Assembly (NCBI GenBank): GCA_007859835.1
Contig: SJPJ01000001.1
Location: 409,134 to 473,133 of the forward strand
Reading direction: 5' to 3'
DNA from: Novipirellula herctigrandis
GTDB lineage: Bacteria > Planctomycetota > Planctomycetia > Pirellulales > Pirellulaceae
DNA length: 64,000 nucleotides
Under the pieces are notes generated by a model that saw only the letters and a program-made list of their open reading frames with translations, had not been told where the DNA came from and made no database searches. The translations under genes were made by a program, and so were the position numbers. Every line of letters begins with the position of its first letter. Positions within the stretch are counted from its first letter, which is position 1. Positions 16,738 through 27,800 of this stretch are shown here, piece after piece.

Positions 16738-17646
16738 TTAGCGTAATACACCGTCAACCGGTTCGATCTTCTCTGGTAACTCGGTCTCGCCCAGCATTTG
16801 CCGAATATTGATTTCGACGGTTCTCGATAAGGCCAGCGTCGGTGTATCCGATGGCCGATTGCTGAAGGGATCCTGCAAATATTTGGCAACCTGATCGATT
16901 AGAAGGAATCCAAACGACAGCGAAAGAGATAGAAAAATCAGTACAGGCGCGGGAACGTGCACAAGTCCGAATGGCAAAAACATGACAAAGCCATAGATAA
17001 GGCCGTGAACCATACGGCCATACGATGCGGGAAACGGAGTATTGTTGATCCGCTCGCAACCGCCCATCGCATTCGTTAGACGAGTCAAAGTTCTTTCAAG
17101 CTCGACGAACTGATAGGGATCAAGCTGATGACTGTCGGACAGTTCGCGTAACTCCATCGCTTGGCGTTGCAAAAGATCGTTGGGGACATTGTGGCTGAGA
17201 CGATAACCATCGATTTCTACAAGGTCGATCAAATCATGCAGCCCCGCGATCGGATCTTGTCCTCGCAGATCGCGACTCAATGCATAACACCACGCAGACT
17301 GGCGAAGGGCCATCCGTTGTAGCTTTGCTTGGTATGCATTCGGATCATCGCCCGACTTGGAAAACGCACTGAGTTGGCGAACCCACGTGCGTGAATCGTT
17401 CACGATCGCACCCCACAAGGTTCTCGCTTCCCACCATCGGTCGTAACTCGAGTTTGTGCGAAAGGCTAATAACAAACCGATCACAGTACCCAGTACGGAC
17501 AAGATCGCTATTGGAAAATCAAATGCTTCGAGGTGGTAACGCAGGTCGACCCATGAAACAAGCAACACATACCCAAGAATGGGCAGCATAGGCAGCCTGA
17601 CTTCCCCTATCACTCGCCAAACCAACCTAGAGGAATCCGTAATCAT
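16738..17646 (-). CDS. Bestrophin-family chloride-channel-like protein (302 aa)
   Basis: The stretch LLLAFRTNSSYDRWWEARTLWGAIVNDSRTW is the signature of bacterial bestrophins (YneE/RFP-TM family), which form pentameric anion or cation channels in the inner membrane. Two hydrophobic helices lie near the N-terminus and two near 210-250 (YGRMVHGLIYGFVMFLPFG). The start at ATG 17646 gives the usual length of about 300. It stands alone, in the opposite direction to the VWA gene and 112 bp downstream of the end of the RND pump gene. Confidence 0.88.
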   Translation of the reverse strand: MITDSSRLVWRVIGEVRLPMLPILGYVLLVSWVDLRYHLEAFDFPIAILSVLGTVIGLLLAFRTNSSYDRWWEARTLWGAIVNDSRTWVRQLSAFSKSGDDPNAYQAKLQRMALRQSAWCYALSRDLRGQDPIAGLHDLIDLVEIDGYRLSHNVPNDLLQRQAMELRELSDSHQLDPYQFVELERTLTRLTNAMGGCERINNTPFPASYGRMVHGLIYGFVMFLPFGLVHVPAPVLIFLSLSLSFGFLLIDQVAKYLQDPFSNRPSDTPTLALSRTVEINIRQMLGETELPEKIEPVDGVLR

Positions 17647-17758
17647 TGGTCACTCTTTAACACAGTCCCATTGTCAACATCATTCTCGCCTTGGAAAAAC
17701 ACGTCGGCTGCTTTGGAAATTCGTCAGATGTTTTTGAAATTGGAAAACGAAACACGTC

Positions 17759-20700
17759 CTACTCGGCCGACTCATCCTTAACGTCACCTGTTTCCAGCGG
17801 GGATGGAGTCTCCGCCGCAGCTGAAACGGCTGGCTTTTCCTTTCGCCACTCGGCGAGTCGTTGGAAGACAACGAAGAAAGAAGGGACGAACAAGAGTGAG
17901 AAGACCGTTGCTGCAATCATCCCACCGACAACGGCGTTGCCGACGGATTGGCGACTCGCTGCTCCCGCACCGGTTGCAATTAGAAGTGGAAGGAAGCCAA
18001 GAATAGACGAGAATGCGGTCATAAGAATGGCACGAAAACGCATCGTCGCAGCGTTGAATGCCGCATCGCCGATGGAAACGCCCTTGCGTCTCTCTTCGCT
18101 GGCAAACTCCACGATCAAAATTGCATTTTTACTGGCCAATGCGACCAACAGCACGATTCCGATCTGCGTGTAAGTGTCGTTTGGCATGCCACGAACCACG
18201 AGTGCAAGGACAACGCCGAGCACCGCCAACGGCACGACGGCGATCACCGCAGCGGGGCTAGTCCAGCTTTCGTATTGCGCGGCTAGAACGAGGAATACCG
18301 CGACGACCGCTAACAAGAACACGGTCGCTTGACCGCTACCCGCCAGTTTTTCTTGAAACGAGATCCCTGTCCAGGCGTGACCGAATCCGGGCGACATCCG
18401 CGAATCAGCCATTTGCTCCATCAGATTTAATGCTTCTCCGGAACTTGTGCCTGGTGCAGCCGCGCCATTGATCGCGGCACTGGGATACAAGTTGTATCGC
18501 CGTACCACCGAAGGTCCGAAGTTTTCTTTTACGTCAACGATCGCACCTAGTGGAACCATCTGTCCCGTATTATCACGCACATCCAAATCCGCAATGTCAT
18601 CCGCTGAGGCGCGGAACTCGGCCTCCGATTGAACGCGAACTTGGTAGGAGCGATTGTTGTAGGTGAAGTCGTTAACGTACGCCGAGCCAAGGTAAGCTTG
18701 CAGCGTGCCAAACACGGTTTCCAAAGGCACGTTCATGTTCTTTGCCTTCACACGATCGACATCCGCGAACAACTGCGGCGCGTTGGCCCGAAACGCAGAG
18801 TTCAATCCCGATAAACGACTTTGAGCATTCCCGGCGTTGGCAAGATCGTCCGCCGTTGCCTGCAATGATGCGTATCCCCCGCCACCTTGGTCGAGTACCT
18901 CCAATTGAAAACCGCCAGCCGCTCCGAGGCCGTCGATCGCCGGGGGCGCAAACGCAAACACCACCCCGCTTTGGATCTTACTGAATCGCTGCTGTAAGTT
19001 TGCCTGGATCGCAGCCAGACTTTTATCCGAATCGGTTCGTTCGTCCCACGGCTCCAAGATGATGATCGACAAACCTAGGTTCGATCCAGCATAGCCACCC
19101 AGCAATGAGTATCCGGCAATCGATAGGTTGTTCGAAATTCCTGGGACTTCGCTATAAACCTCTTCCAATTGCCGCATCACGGCTCGCGTCCGTTCGGCGG
19201 AAGCAGAATCAGGCATTTGCACGTTAACGAACAAGTATCCCTGATCTTCATCCGGCACAAATCCGGTTGGCAGTGAGGAAAAACCGACGCCCGTGCTGCC
19301 AACCAAAGCCACGTAAGCCACCATCACCATTAGCACCAAACGCACGAACCATCGGATCACGAACCCGTACGCCGTAGTCGATGCGTCAAATCCTCGGTTG
19401 AACCAACGAAAACCAATGAAGGACGACTCTTTGGGGGCTCGCAGAATCAGTCCACACAACGCGGGGCTAAGCGTCAGCGCGTTGAGTGTGCTGATCAGAA
19501 CGGCACCTGAGATCGTCAACGCAAATTGACGGAAAAGTTGGCCAGTAATTCCCCCCATGAATGCGCTGGGAACAAACACAGCAAGCAAAACGAGTGTCGT
19601 TGCAATCACCGGCCCCGTGATTTCCGACATCGCTTTGACAGCCGCGTCTTTCGGACTCAGGCCATTAGCAAGATGCCGCGTCGTATTCTCGACAACAACA
19701 ATCGCATCATCCACAACAATCCCGATTGCCAAAACGATCGCGAAGAGCGACAGCATGTTGATTGAAAAGCCGATCATATTCATGATCGCAAAGGTACCAA
19801 TCAACGAAACGGGGATCGCCACAACGGGAATGATTGTCGCCCGCCAATCTTGCAGGAAGACGTAGATCACTAGAACCACCAACAACACTGCGATCATGAG
19901 CGTGTTGTAGACTTCTGCTATGGATGCTTCCACAAAAAGCGTTGTGTCGAACCCAACCACGTACTGCAGTCCGTCCGGCCAATTGTTGCTCGCGCTGAGC
20001 TGCTTCATTTTTTCTCGTACCAATTCCGCGGTCGTGATCGCGTTGGCATCGGGAAGCTGGTAGATCGCGATGGATGCGGAAGGTTGCCCATTGAATCGCG
20101 AATCAAACGTATAATCTTTCCCCCCCAACTCGACACGTGCAACATCCTTCACTCGCAACGCGCGTCCATCACTGGCCGTAGTGATGATAATGTCTTCGAA
20201 CTCCTCTTTGGTCGCTAATCGCCCGCGTGCACTGACAGTCAACTGATAAGCGGTTCCCTCGGGCGCAGGCGGTCCGCCGACTTGGCCGGCGGCGACTTGC
20301 ACGTTCTGTTCACGGATGGCGGCAACAACGTCGGCGGTCGTCAAACTCCGTTGTTTGAGCTTGCGCGGGTCCAGCCAGATTCGCATGCTGTAGTCACCGG
20401 TACCAAACACTTGAACCTCGCCGACTCCACCCACGCGGCTAAGTTCGTCCTTGACCGTTAGCGCGTAGTTGCTCAGGAAGAGGTCGTCATAGTCGCCCTC
20501 GGGTGAAGTCAAGGCAATGAATTGAAGAATTTGCGTCGATTGTTTCTTTGTCGTAATTCCCTGAGAACGAACCTCGGAGGGCAATTGGGATTCAGCAATG
20601 GCGACTCGGTTCTGGACCAGTACGGACGCGATGTCGGTATCCGTCCCCACTTCGAATGTCACCGTTAACTTGTAGCTCCCATCGTCCGAGCTGTTCGATG

Positions 20701-20935
20701 ACATGTAGATCATGCCTTCGACGCCGTTGACTTGTTGTTCGATCGGCGTCGCAACCGTATCGGCGATCGTGCGAGCATCCCCGCCCGGATAGACTGCCGA
20801 GACGCTAACGGTTGGTGGCGCAATCGGCGGGAATTTGGCAACCGGCAACGATCCGAACGACACGATCCCCGCGATCACAATAATGATGGAGATTACCGAG
20901 GCGAAAATCGGGCGATAAATAAAGAAGCGTGACAT
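17759..20935 (-). CDS. HAE1-type RND multidrug efflux pump (1058 aa)
   Basis: From [23 protein letters not shown], the length and 12-helix pattern match AcrB/MexB. The TM4 proton-relay pair is present in [18 protein letters not shown], and [32 protein letters not shown] and [15 protein letters not shown] are typical HAE1 blocks. It is a proton-driven pump in the inner membrane for drugs, dyes or lipophilic compounds. The frame stays open upstream to 21154, but this start restores the conserved N-terminus and leaves 22 bp after the adaptor gene. The C-terminus is acidic ([10 protein letters not shown]). No outer-membrane channel is linked. Confidence 0.93.
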   Translation of the reverse strand: MSRFFIYRPIFASVISIIIVIAGIVSFGSLPVAKFPPIAPPTVSVSAVYPGGDARTIADTVATPIEQQVNGVEGMIYMSSNSSDDGSYKLTVTFEVGTDTDIASVLVQNRVAIAESQLPSEVRSQGITTKKQSTQILQFIALTSPEGDYDDLFLSNYALTVKDELSRVGGVGEVQVFGTGDYSMRIWLDPRKLKQRSLTTADVVAAIREQNVQVAAGQVGGPPAPEGTAYQLTVSARGRLATKEEFEDIIITTASDGRALRVKDVARVELGGKDYTFDSRFNGQPSASIAIYQLPDANAITTAELVREKMKQLSASNNWPDGLQYVVGFDTTLFVEASIAEVYNTLMIAVLLVVLVIYVFLQDWRATIIPVVAIPVSLIGTFAIMNMIGFSINMLSLFAIVLAIGIVVDDAIVVVENTTRHLANGLSPKDAAVKAMSEITGPVIATTLVLLAVFVPSAFMGGITGQLFRQFALTISGAVLISTLNALTLSPALCGLILRAPKESSFIGFRWFNRGFDASTTAYGFVIRWFVRLVLMVMVAYVALVGSTGVGFSSLPTGFVPDEDQGYLFVNVQMPDSASAERTRAVMRQLEEVYSEVPGISNNLSIAGYSLLGGYAGSNLGLSIIILEPWDERTDSDKSLAAIQANLQQRFSKIQSGVVFAFAPPAIDGLGAAGGFQLEVLDQGGGGYASLQATADDLANAGNAQSRLSGLNSAFRANAPQLFADVDRVKAKNMNVPLETVFGTLQAYLGSAYVNDFTYNNRSYQVRVQSEAEFRASADDIADLDVRDNTGQMVPLGAIVDVKENFGPSVVRRYNLYPSAAINGAAAPGTSSGEALNLMEQMADSRMSPGFGHAWTGISFQEKLAGSGQATVFLLAVVAVFLVLAAQYESWTSPAAVIAVVPLAVLGVVLALVVRGMPNDTYTQIGIVLLVALASKNAILIVEFASEERRKGVSIGDAAFNAATMRFRAILMTAFSSILGFLPLLIATGAGAASRQSVGNAVVGGMIAATVFSLLFVPSFFVVFQRLAEWRKEKPAVSAAAETPSPLETGDVKDESAE

Positions 20936-20957
20936 CAGGTGATTGCATTCTTTCGAT

Positions 20958-22292
20958 TCAGTCGACTTCGGAAGGACTCGTCGCACTGACGTCAGTAGCA
21001 ACGTCAGGCAGATCATCAGCAGGCGAGAATCCTCGCAGCAGTGTTTGCTCGTCAACCTCAAGTTTCTTGTCGATCGGATTGACTTCCAAGCCAGGTCTTG
21101 CTCGTTGGATTCCATCGACGACAACGCGGGATTCAAGGGCGAGCCCCTTTTCAATCACGGTCCAACCACTGATTGTTTCGCCAACCGTGACGCCAACACG
21201 TTCCACTTTTCGCTTGGCATTCACAACCAACACGTAGTGGCCTTGTTGGTCGCGAAGTACGGCGTACTCTGGAATCAGCATCGACTCGACCGAATTGCCA
21301 CCCGGCATACGAACCATCACAAACAATCCCGGCAGAAGCGAGTCGTCACGGTTGTCAAATTGGGCACGTAGTCGAAGGGTTCCTGTACCCGCATCCACTC
21401 CTTGCTGGTCGACATATTCCAGCACCCCTTCGAAGGGGAAGCCTGCATCGAATTCGCGTTGCAGAAAAACCTTCGTTGTGCCCCAATCGGTTTCGGCGGG
21501 CTTCTCGCCAGCCTGTAAATCCGCTTTTTTCTCTTTCATGAATCGAAGCAAGTCACGATCACTGATGCTGAAGTTCGCGAACACTTGGCTCCGATTGACG
21601 ACCGCCGCCAATTTTGCACCGTCTTCGACAAGATTGCCTTGCTTGATATCCGTTGGCGAGATCCGACCACGAATCGGCGCTTGGACGGTCGTGTAGTCTA
21701 GATCCAATTGTGCTTGGGCGAGACTCGCAACGCTCTGTCCCTTCGCCGCGAGCGCTGCTTCTACGTTCGCTTTCGCAGATTCCAAGGCAGCCAAAGCAGC
21801 TTCATTTTCGGCAGTCGCGGTATCAAACTCTGCCTGCGAACCAGCATTCTGGCTGAGAAGCTGCTTCGCGCGTTCAAAATCCTTATCCGTCTTTCTCGCT
21901 TTCGCCTCCGCCGTTTTCACCACTGCGTTGGCAACGCTGATAGCGGCTTCGGCAGCGGCAACTTCCGCCGTAGCTGAGTTCACCGACGCTTGGTACTGAG
22001 TCGATTCGATTTTGTACAGAACATCACCCCTGGTGACTTCTTGTCCAGCTTTAAATTCAACCGATTCGACAAATCCCCGAACGCGAGCCCGAACGTCAGC
22101 TTCATCTACCGCTTCGATGACACCGTTTTCCTCCAAAAATGGCGTGATCAATCGCTGAAGGGGCTGAGACACCGTCACGTCCGGCGGTGGTGGCGGCACA
22201 TAGTCATTTTCCGACGACTTACAGCCGATTACACCGGAACCCCATACCACAATCAAAAGGACAATGAACGCATCCGATTTTAAGATTCTCAT
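20958..22292 (-). CDS. RND periplasmic adaptor lipoprotein (444 aa)
   Basis: A lipoprotein signal ([13 protein letters not shown], lipobox IG-C at about residue 24) is followed by a Pro-rich stretch, lipoyl half [21 protein letters not shown], a long Ala/Glu/Lys coiled-coil hairpin (about 105-190), the second half [18 protein letters not shown], a barrel and a membrane-proximal domain. This is the AcrA/MexA type. It precedes the pump gene by 22 bp and is certainly its partner. The pair probably borrows a TolC-like channel from elsewhere. Confidence 0.92.
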   Translation of the reverse strand: MRILKSDAFIVLLIVVWGSGVIGCKSSENDYVPPPPPDVTVSQPLQRLITPFLEENGVIEAVDEADVRARVRGFVESVEFKAGQEVTRGDVLYKIESTQYQASVNSATAEVAAAEAAISVANAVVKTAEAKARKTDKDFERAKQLLSQNAGSQAEFDTATAENEAALAALESAKANVEAALAAKGQSVASLAQAQLDLDYTTVQAPIRGRISPTDIKQGNLVEDGAKLAAVVNRSQVFANFSISDRDLLRFMKEKKADLQAGEKPAETDWGTTKVFLQREFDAGFPFEGVLEYVDQQGVDAGTGTLRLRAQFDNRDDSLLPGLFVMVRMPGGNSVESMLIPEYAVLRDQQGHYVLVVNAKRKVERVGVTVGETISGWTVIEKGLALESRVVVDGIQRARPGLEVNPIDKKLEVDEQTLLRGFSPADDLPDVATDVSATSPSEVD

Positions 22293-22634
22293 CGTTCCTT
22301 GCCCTGCGATTTCATACGTGCGTTAGTCAGTAAGAGTGTAGATTCATTGGCAAGACCAACTTCATAACACAGATCGCTATTTGACCAAAAACCGCGATGT
22401 CCGTAAAGCAACACAAAATTGGAGATGGCAAATCACTCTTGCAACGTGGGGGATCAGCGGCACGGCGGTAGCCGCCAATTCGTGCTGCAAAACTTGGCCC
22501 GCTGGCGCCGTACCGCCCACAACGACCAACCGTGCAGATTGAAAACGGATTTGCCCTGCTGCCGATTTCGTTCAATCAAATCGATTGATCTATTCGACTC
22601 GTAATCTCTCGCATATAGTAGAGCAAATCTTTTG
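22293..22634. other. Divergent control region between two efflux loci
   Basis: No gene supported. It separates the minus-strand HAE1 operon from the plus-strand metal-efflux locus. It contains TCAATC-AAATC-GATTGA (near 22572-22588), a short inverted repeat that could bind a dimeric regulator, and a TATAGT-like hexamer at 22614. No repressor gene lies nearby, and I do not assign a firm promoter. Confidence 0.4.
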
Positions 22635-22673
22635 AGGAATATTTGACCAGGAATATTTGACCAGGAATATTTT
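22635..22673. repeat. 14-bp direct repeats in the leader of the metal-efflux locus
   Basis: AGGAATATTTGACC occurs at 22635-22648 and 22649-22662, with a partial third copy (AGGAATATTTT) from 22663. The repeats end about a dozen bases before the start codon of the His-rich gene, just upstream of its AAGGA ribosome site, so they lie in the probable 5' leader and may be regulatory. Confidence 0.75.
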
Positions 22674-22684
22674 CCAAGGAAACA

Positions 22685-23143
22685 ATGAACCGTTTCGTCT
22701 CGCTACTTCTGCTTCCGATGTTCATGCTGGGGCAAACCTTGCCTCATTCGCATGCGGGGAGCAACGTGCGCGAACCGGACGATCATTCATTGCGCCCCCA
22801 TGTTCACATCACTCATTCGCATCATGACCATCATGGCGGTCACGAACATGGGCATCAGCACGATGCGGAGGAGTTTTCCGTAGGCGGTTTTGGGGATCTG
22901 TCTCCTTTCGCTAACCACGATGACGACGCCGTCTATTTCGCGACTTCGGCCGTTTCAACCAACCGAGTCCTTGTGGCATCGCAATCGGATTGGTTAAGGA
23001 TGTTGGCACTGTCGCCCCCTTCTGCTTTGTCGCCTTCTATCGTGACCGTTAGCGATCTCTGCTGTTGTTCGCGGATAAGCGATCCGCCTGATCGGTACTC
23101 TGCGCTACCGGTCTATCTTCTCACCGCCTCTTTGCGTCTGTAG
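22685..23143 (+). CDS. Secreted His-rich protein, likely metal-binding (152 aa)
   Basis: A signal sequence (MNRFVSLLLLPMFMLGQTLPHSHA) is followed by a dense His cluster, HVHITHSHHDHHGGHEHGHQHD (about residues 38-60), and an otherwise unremarkable C-terminal part with a CCC run near 125. No domain is recognised. AAGGA precedes the ATG. It heads a gene group with a CusB-like adaptor and a CusA/CzcA-like pump, so a periplasmic metal-buffering or sensing role is likely. Which metal cannot be read from sequence; zinc, copper, cobalt or nickel all fit. Confidence 0.8.
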   Translation: MNRFVSLLLLPMFMLGQTLPHSHAGSNVREPDDHSLRPHVHITHSHHDHHGGHEHGHQHDAEEFSVGGFGDLSPFANHDDDAVYFATSAVSTNRVLVASQSDWLRMLALSPPSALSPSIVTVSDLCCCSRISDPPDRYSALPVYLLTASLRL

Positions 23144-23285
23144 CCCACGGGTTGGAGTTCTTTCCAACATTTCTGCAAGATTTGTCCTGCGCCGCCTTCG
23201 TGGTGGATTTTCCAGACATTCTGTGTGTTCGGAATCCAAGCAAAGCGGGCCACGCTCTGTCCCAACTTATCAAAAAATGCGACCC

Positions 23286-24671
23286 ATGAAACCTGGATTG
23301 AAAAGTCTCATCGGCCCTGTTGTGGTGCTCCTTGTTCTGGCCGCGATTTGGCAATTTCGGAATCCGTTGTTTCCTCGTCACGAACAGTCCCCACCGAATG
23401 CCTCGCTGAGCCAAAGCAACGGCCTTACAGAAAAGCAGGCCATCTTGGAGATCACCGCTCAAGCACGAAAAAACCTTGGTCTGGTTGCCAAGCCTGCTCG
23501 CCCCCAATCATTCTGGCGAACCGTCTTGATTCCCGGTGAAATTGCCGATCGGCCGGGTTTGTCCGACCGTGGTGTGACCTCGCCCGCAGTGGGAATCGTT
23601 ACCCAAATCCACGCGTTCCCCGGCGACACGCTGCAGCCAGCCGAACCAATCTTCACGCTTAAACTGTTTAGTGAATACTTGCAAAACACTCAGTCGGAGT
23701 TCTTTCAAGCGACTCGCGAAGCCGAACTGGTCCAGCAACAGATCGCCCGACTCTCGGATGCGGCAATTCGCGGGGCCGTCGCAGAGAGCCGGTTGATCGA
23801 GCTACGAAATCAACTGGCCCGTCAAACAACATTGATTCAATCTCACCGGCAAGATTTGTTAACACGCGGACTCACTCCCGAGCAAATTCAACAAGTTGCT
23901 GGCGGACACTTCGTCTCTACGATCAAGGTCAAGGCCCCACCTGCATTGCCGCAACAAGCGACTGTCGCCGATAACACGATAGGCGGCGCCGAAAACGGCA
24001 TCGCGTATGAAGTCCAGGAACTCAATGTCGAATTGGGCCAACAAGTTCAGGCGGGGCAATTGCTCGGAAAGCTATCGAACCACCGGGCACTTTACATTGT
24101 TGGCCATGCATTCAAACGTGAAGCTCCCTTCTTAGAATTGGCGGCGCAGGAACGACGCACGATCAACGTCGAATTTGCTGAAGATCAGGACGAGCATTGG
24201 CCTGAGATGGATCAAGCACTTCATTTACGTCACATGGCAAACTCGATTGATTCGACGAGCCGCACGTTTGACTTTTTTATCCCATTAGTCAATCAAAGTC
24301 GAACATACCAACAAGGCGATGAAACCTTCCTTGTGTGGCGATTCCGACCCGGCCAACGAACGCGATTGCACGTGCCGGTCGAGTTGTACGAGGATGTGTT
24401 TGTTTTGCCGGCCGAGGCGGTCGTTCATGAAGGGCCTGAGGCGTACGTGTTTCGCCAAAACGGTGACTTGTTCAAACGATTGCCGGTGCATGTGTTGTAC
24501 GAAGATCGTCAATCCGCAGTGATCCACAACGATGGCAGCATCGCCGTGGGAAGCTATTTGGCACAGAGTGCCGCCGCATCGCTTAACCGCGTATTAAAAG
24601 CCCAATCCGCGAGCGGCCAACAGCCTGGGGTTCACGTTCATGCCGACGGGACTAGCCATGCGGCTCACTAA
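23286..24671 (+). CDS. CusB/CzcB-like efflux adaptor (461 aa)
   Basis: From MKPGLKSLIGPVVVLLVLAAIWQF, an N-terminal membrane anchor, the protein shows a lipoyl half (SPAVGIVTQIHAFPGDTLQPAE), a helical hairpin (about 130-210), the second half ELNVELGQQVQAGQLLGKL and a barrel (FIPLVNQSRTYQQGD, LHVPVELYEDVFVLPAEAVVHEG). The very C-terminus, VHVHADGTSHAAH, is His-rich, a hint of metal binding. It is the periplasmic linker of a heavy-metal RND system. The start has poor ribosome-site support; an in-frame ATG three codons earlier (23277) is equally possible. Confidence 0.85.
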   Translation: MKPGLKSLIGPVVVLLVLAAIWQFRNPLFPRHEQSPPNASLSQSNGLTEKQAILEITAQARKNLGLVAKPARPQSFWRTVLIPGEIADRPGLSDRGVTSPAVGIVTQIHAFPGDTLQPAEPIFTLKLFSEYLQNTQSEFFQATREAELVQQQIARLSDAAIRGAVAESRLIELRNQLARQTTLIQSHRQDLLTRGLTPEQIQQVAGGHFVSTIKVKAPPALPQQATVADNTIGGAENGIAYEVQELNVELGQQVQAGQLLGKLSNHRALYIVGHAFKREAPFLELAAQERRTINVEFAEDQDEHWPEMDQALHLRHMANSIDSTSRTFDFFIPLVNQSRTYQQGDETFLVWRFRPGQRTRLHVPVELYEDVFVLPAEAVVHEGPEAYVFRQNGDLFKRLPVHVLYEDRQSAVIHNDGSIAVGSYLAQSAAASLNRVLKAQSASGQQPGVHVHADGTSHAAH

Positions 24672-24839
24672 CCCAGACTAGATTAACGATTCGAAGAATC
24701 TGTACTCCTTGTCGGAAGGCAATGGATAAACAAAGCGGACCTAAGCAAGCCAATCTGATCGAAAAATGGAGATTAATCATGCTCCATTGCAGGTCAAATC
24801 GCATATCTTCAATCGAAAATCCATAGCCAACAATTCACA

Positions 24840-27800
24840 ATGCTAAATTCCATCATTCGTTTATCGCTTCGCTACCGCATGCTTGTCGTCGTGGTCAGCT
24901 TGATGGTACTCGTCTACGGCAGCTACCTGGCAACAGAACTTCCTATCGACGTCTTTCCGGACCTTGACCGACCGCGAGTTGTCTTGATCACCGAGTGTCC
25001 TGGGTTGGCAACCGAGGAGGTCGAAACGCTTGTCACACAGCCGATTGAAATTGCGCTGTTGGGTGCAAACGGCGTCCAGGCGGTACGAAGCCAGACAACC
25101 GCTGGTTTGAACGTTATCTACATCGAGTTCGACTGGTCAACCGAAATTCGCGCTGCCAGGCAAACCGTCCAAGAACGATTGGCAACACTCGAAGGAGTTT
25201 TCCCCGCGAACATCCGGCCTCAGATGACACCGCCTGCCTCGATCATGGGACAAATTGTCGTTGCAGGGATCTATCGTCAAACCGGTCCCACGGGCGGCCA
25301 ATTAGCTCCAATCAAAAAAACGCCGATGATGGCCGAACTTGTCTGCGATGAAAATGGTATCTCGCAAGTACTCGCCTGGAAGGTAACTGACCGCCATGCG
25401 CCCCAGACATGGAAACCGGTGGAGGTCGATGAGTTGCAGTGGAACAGCGGCACCGCGCCCATTTCGTGTAACTCGATTGCCGAATCTGCGAATGCGAACT
25501 TGATCATCGGCGGTACCGACTATGCCGCAACGTTCCTCTCGCAGGATCGCCAGAACCGCGAATTGCGAACGGTCACCGATTGGGTCATTCGTCCTCGACT
25601 GCTAAAGACAACGGGTATTGCAGAAGTCTTCATGCAAGGCGGCGACCGTAAACAATATCAAATCCTGATTAACCCAACCGCACTGCTAGAGTACAACGTC
25701 ACTCTACAGGATGTCGAGCGCGCACTGGGTGAGAGCAACATCAACACCAGCGGAGGCTTTGCCGTCACTGGCGAAACGGAGCGACCGATCCGGATTCTTG
25801 GGCGACTCGGACCAGACGCGCGCGTGGTCCTAGATGATCTGAGAAAGATTCCCGTTCGCAATCATCCTCGCCGTCCGGTTCTACTAGAACAAGTGGCTCG
25901 CGTCACCGAAGGGTCGCAATTCAAACGCGGCGATGGCAGCGTCAATGGCCGCATGGGAATCGTGTTCACGGTCGTCAAGCAACCGCACGTGGACACTCGC
26001 GACTTAACAAATCGAGTTGTCGATGCATTCGCGGAAGTCGAAGCGTCCCTTCCCGCTGACGTGGTCGTTAATGCTGAACTTTTCCAGCTCCGTAATTTCA
26101 TTGATCGTGGAATCTACAATGTTGCCGAAGCGATCGCCATCGGGGCCGTTTTGGTCGTGATCGTGTTGTTTTTATTCCTACTCAATTTTCGCACGACGTT
26201 CATCACGTTGACTGCAATCCCCCTCTCACTGGTCTTAACCACGATCGTCTTTCGGCTAATGGGCTGGTTTACCGGCAGTGAGCTCTCGATCAATGTAATG
26301 ACGCTCGGCGGCATCGCGGTAGCGATGGGTGAATTGGTTGACGATGCGATTGTGGACGTTGAAAATATTTTTCGACGCCTACAAGAAAACAATCGGTTGC
26401 CGGCCGAGAAACGAAAAACGCCCCTTGTGATTGTCTACGAGGCAAGCATGGAGATTCGCAGTTCCATTTTGTTTGGAACTGCCGTGGTCATCTTGGCATT
26501 CTTACCTCTGTTTGCCCTGACTGGCGTCGAAGGCCGATTGTTTTCACCACTCGGATTGGCTTACATCGTTTCGATTTTGGCGTCTTTCTTAGTGTCAATG
26601 ACCGTGACCCCCGTGCTGTCCTACTATCTGTTGCCCCAATCGCAAGCAGCGCATCGCGAACGCGACGGTTGGCTTCTACGGATTCTCAAGCGGACGGCAT
26701 CTGTCCTGATCCGAATCAGTATGGCCATACCACAATCGTTGCTACTCATTTCGTGGCTCGGCGTCGCCATTGCGGCGTGGCAATTGGCTGGGCTAGGCCG
26801 GGACTTCTTACCGCCATTTGATGAAGGCAGTGTCCAGGTCAACGTGACGTTGCCGCCGGGTTCTTCGCTCGATGCTTCCAACCAAGTATGCGGCGCCATT
26901 GACGCCGTCTTTCGAGAAAAGCGGGTAAGTGCGTCGAACCCTAACGGCGATATCCTGCACTTCGTGCGACGGACCGGTCGAGCCGAAATGGACGAACATG
27001 CTTCGCCCGTGAATGTTGGTGAATACATTTTAAGCATGAATCCGGCACTCAAACGAAATCGCGAGCAAGTCATCTCGGGACTTCTGAATCGACTCCGAAA
27101 CGAGGCCCCCGGTGTGGACATCGAAGTCCAACAACCGCTCGCGCACCTGATCAGCCACATGGTCTCGGGCGTCTATGCCCAAATTGCCATCAAAATCTAC
27201 GGCGATGACCTTAACACGCTTCAACAACTTGCCGAGCAGGCGAAGGCGACGATCCAGGAAGTTCCTGGAATTACGCCTCCCGTGGTCGAACCAATCCGGC
27301 AAACCGCGGAATTGCATATCCAGCTCCGATCAGACGATTTGGCGTTCTATGGGCTTACCCGCGCCTACGTTGCCAATATCTTGCAAACTGCGCTACAAGG
27401 CGAAGTCGTCTCGCAGGTTCTCGAAGGTCAACGCCGATTTGATCTTCTGATTCGCTTAGAAGAAGAATATCGCACGGACTACAAGAATCTCGGCCGACTG
27501 CGAATCGACTTGCCAAGCGACGATGACCATAAAAGTCGCGGGCAAATTGAACTGCGGGAAGTTGCCGATATTAGCGAAGGCACTGGACCGAATGCGGTGA
27601 ATCGTGAAAATGCGCGACGTCGAATTGTGATACGCTGCAACACGGATAGCCGGGATTTGGCCAGCGCGGTCGAGGAAATCAAACAGAAACTCGACCAACA
27701 AGTCACGATGCCGGTTGGATACTTCATCGAGTACGGCGGTCAATTTGAGAGCCAGCAGCGAGCGACAAGACTGATCATGATCTTAGCAGCCGTTTCGGTT

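Noticed and set aside
20936-21154. N-terminal extension of the HAE1 pump
   Set aside because: It overlaps the adaptor gene by about 200 bp and precedes the conserved RND N-terminus.
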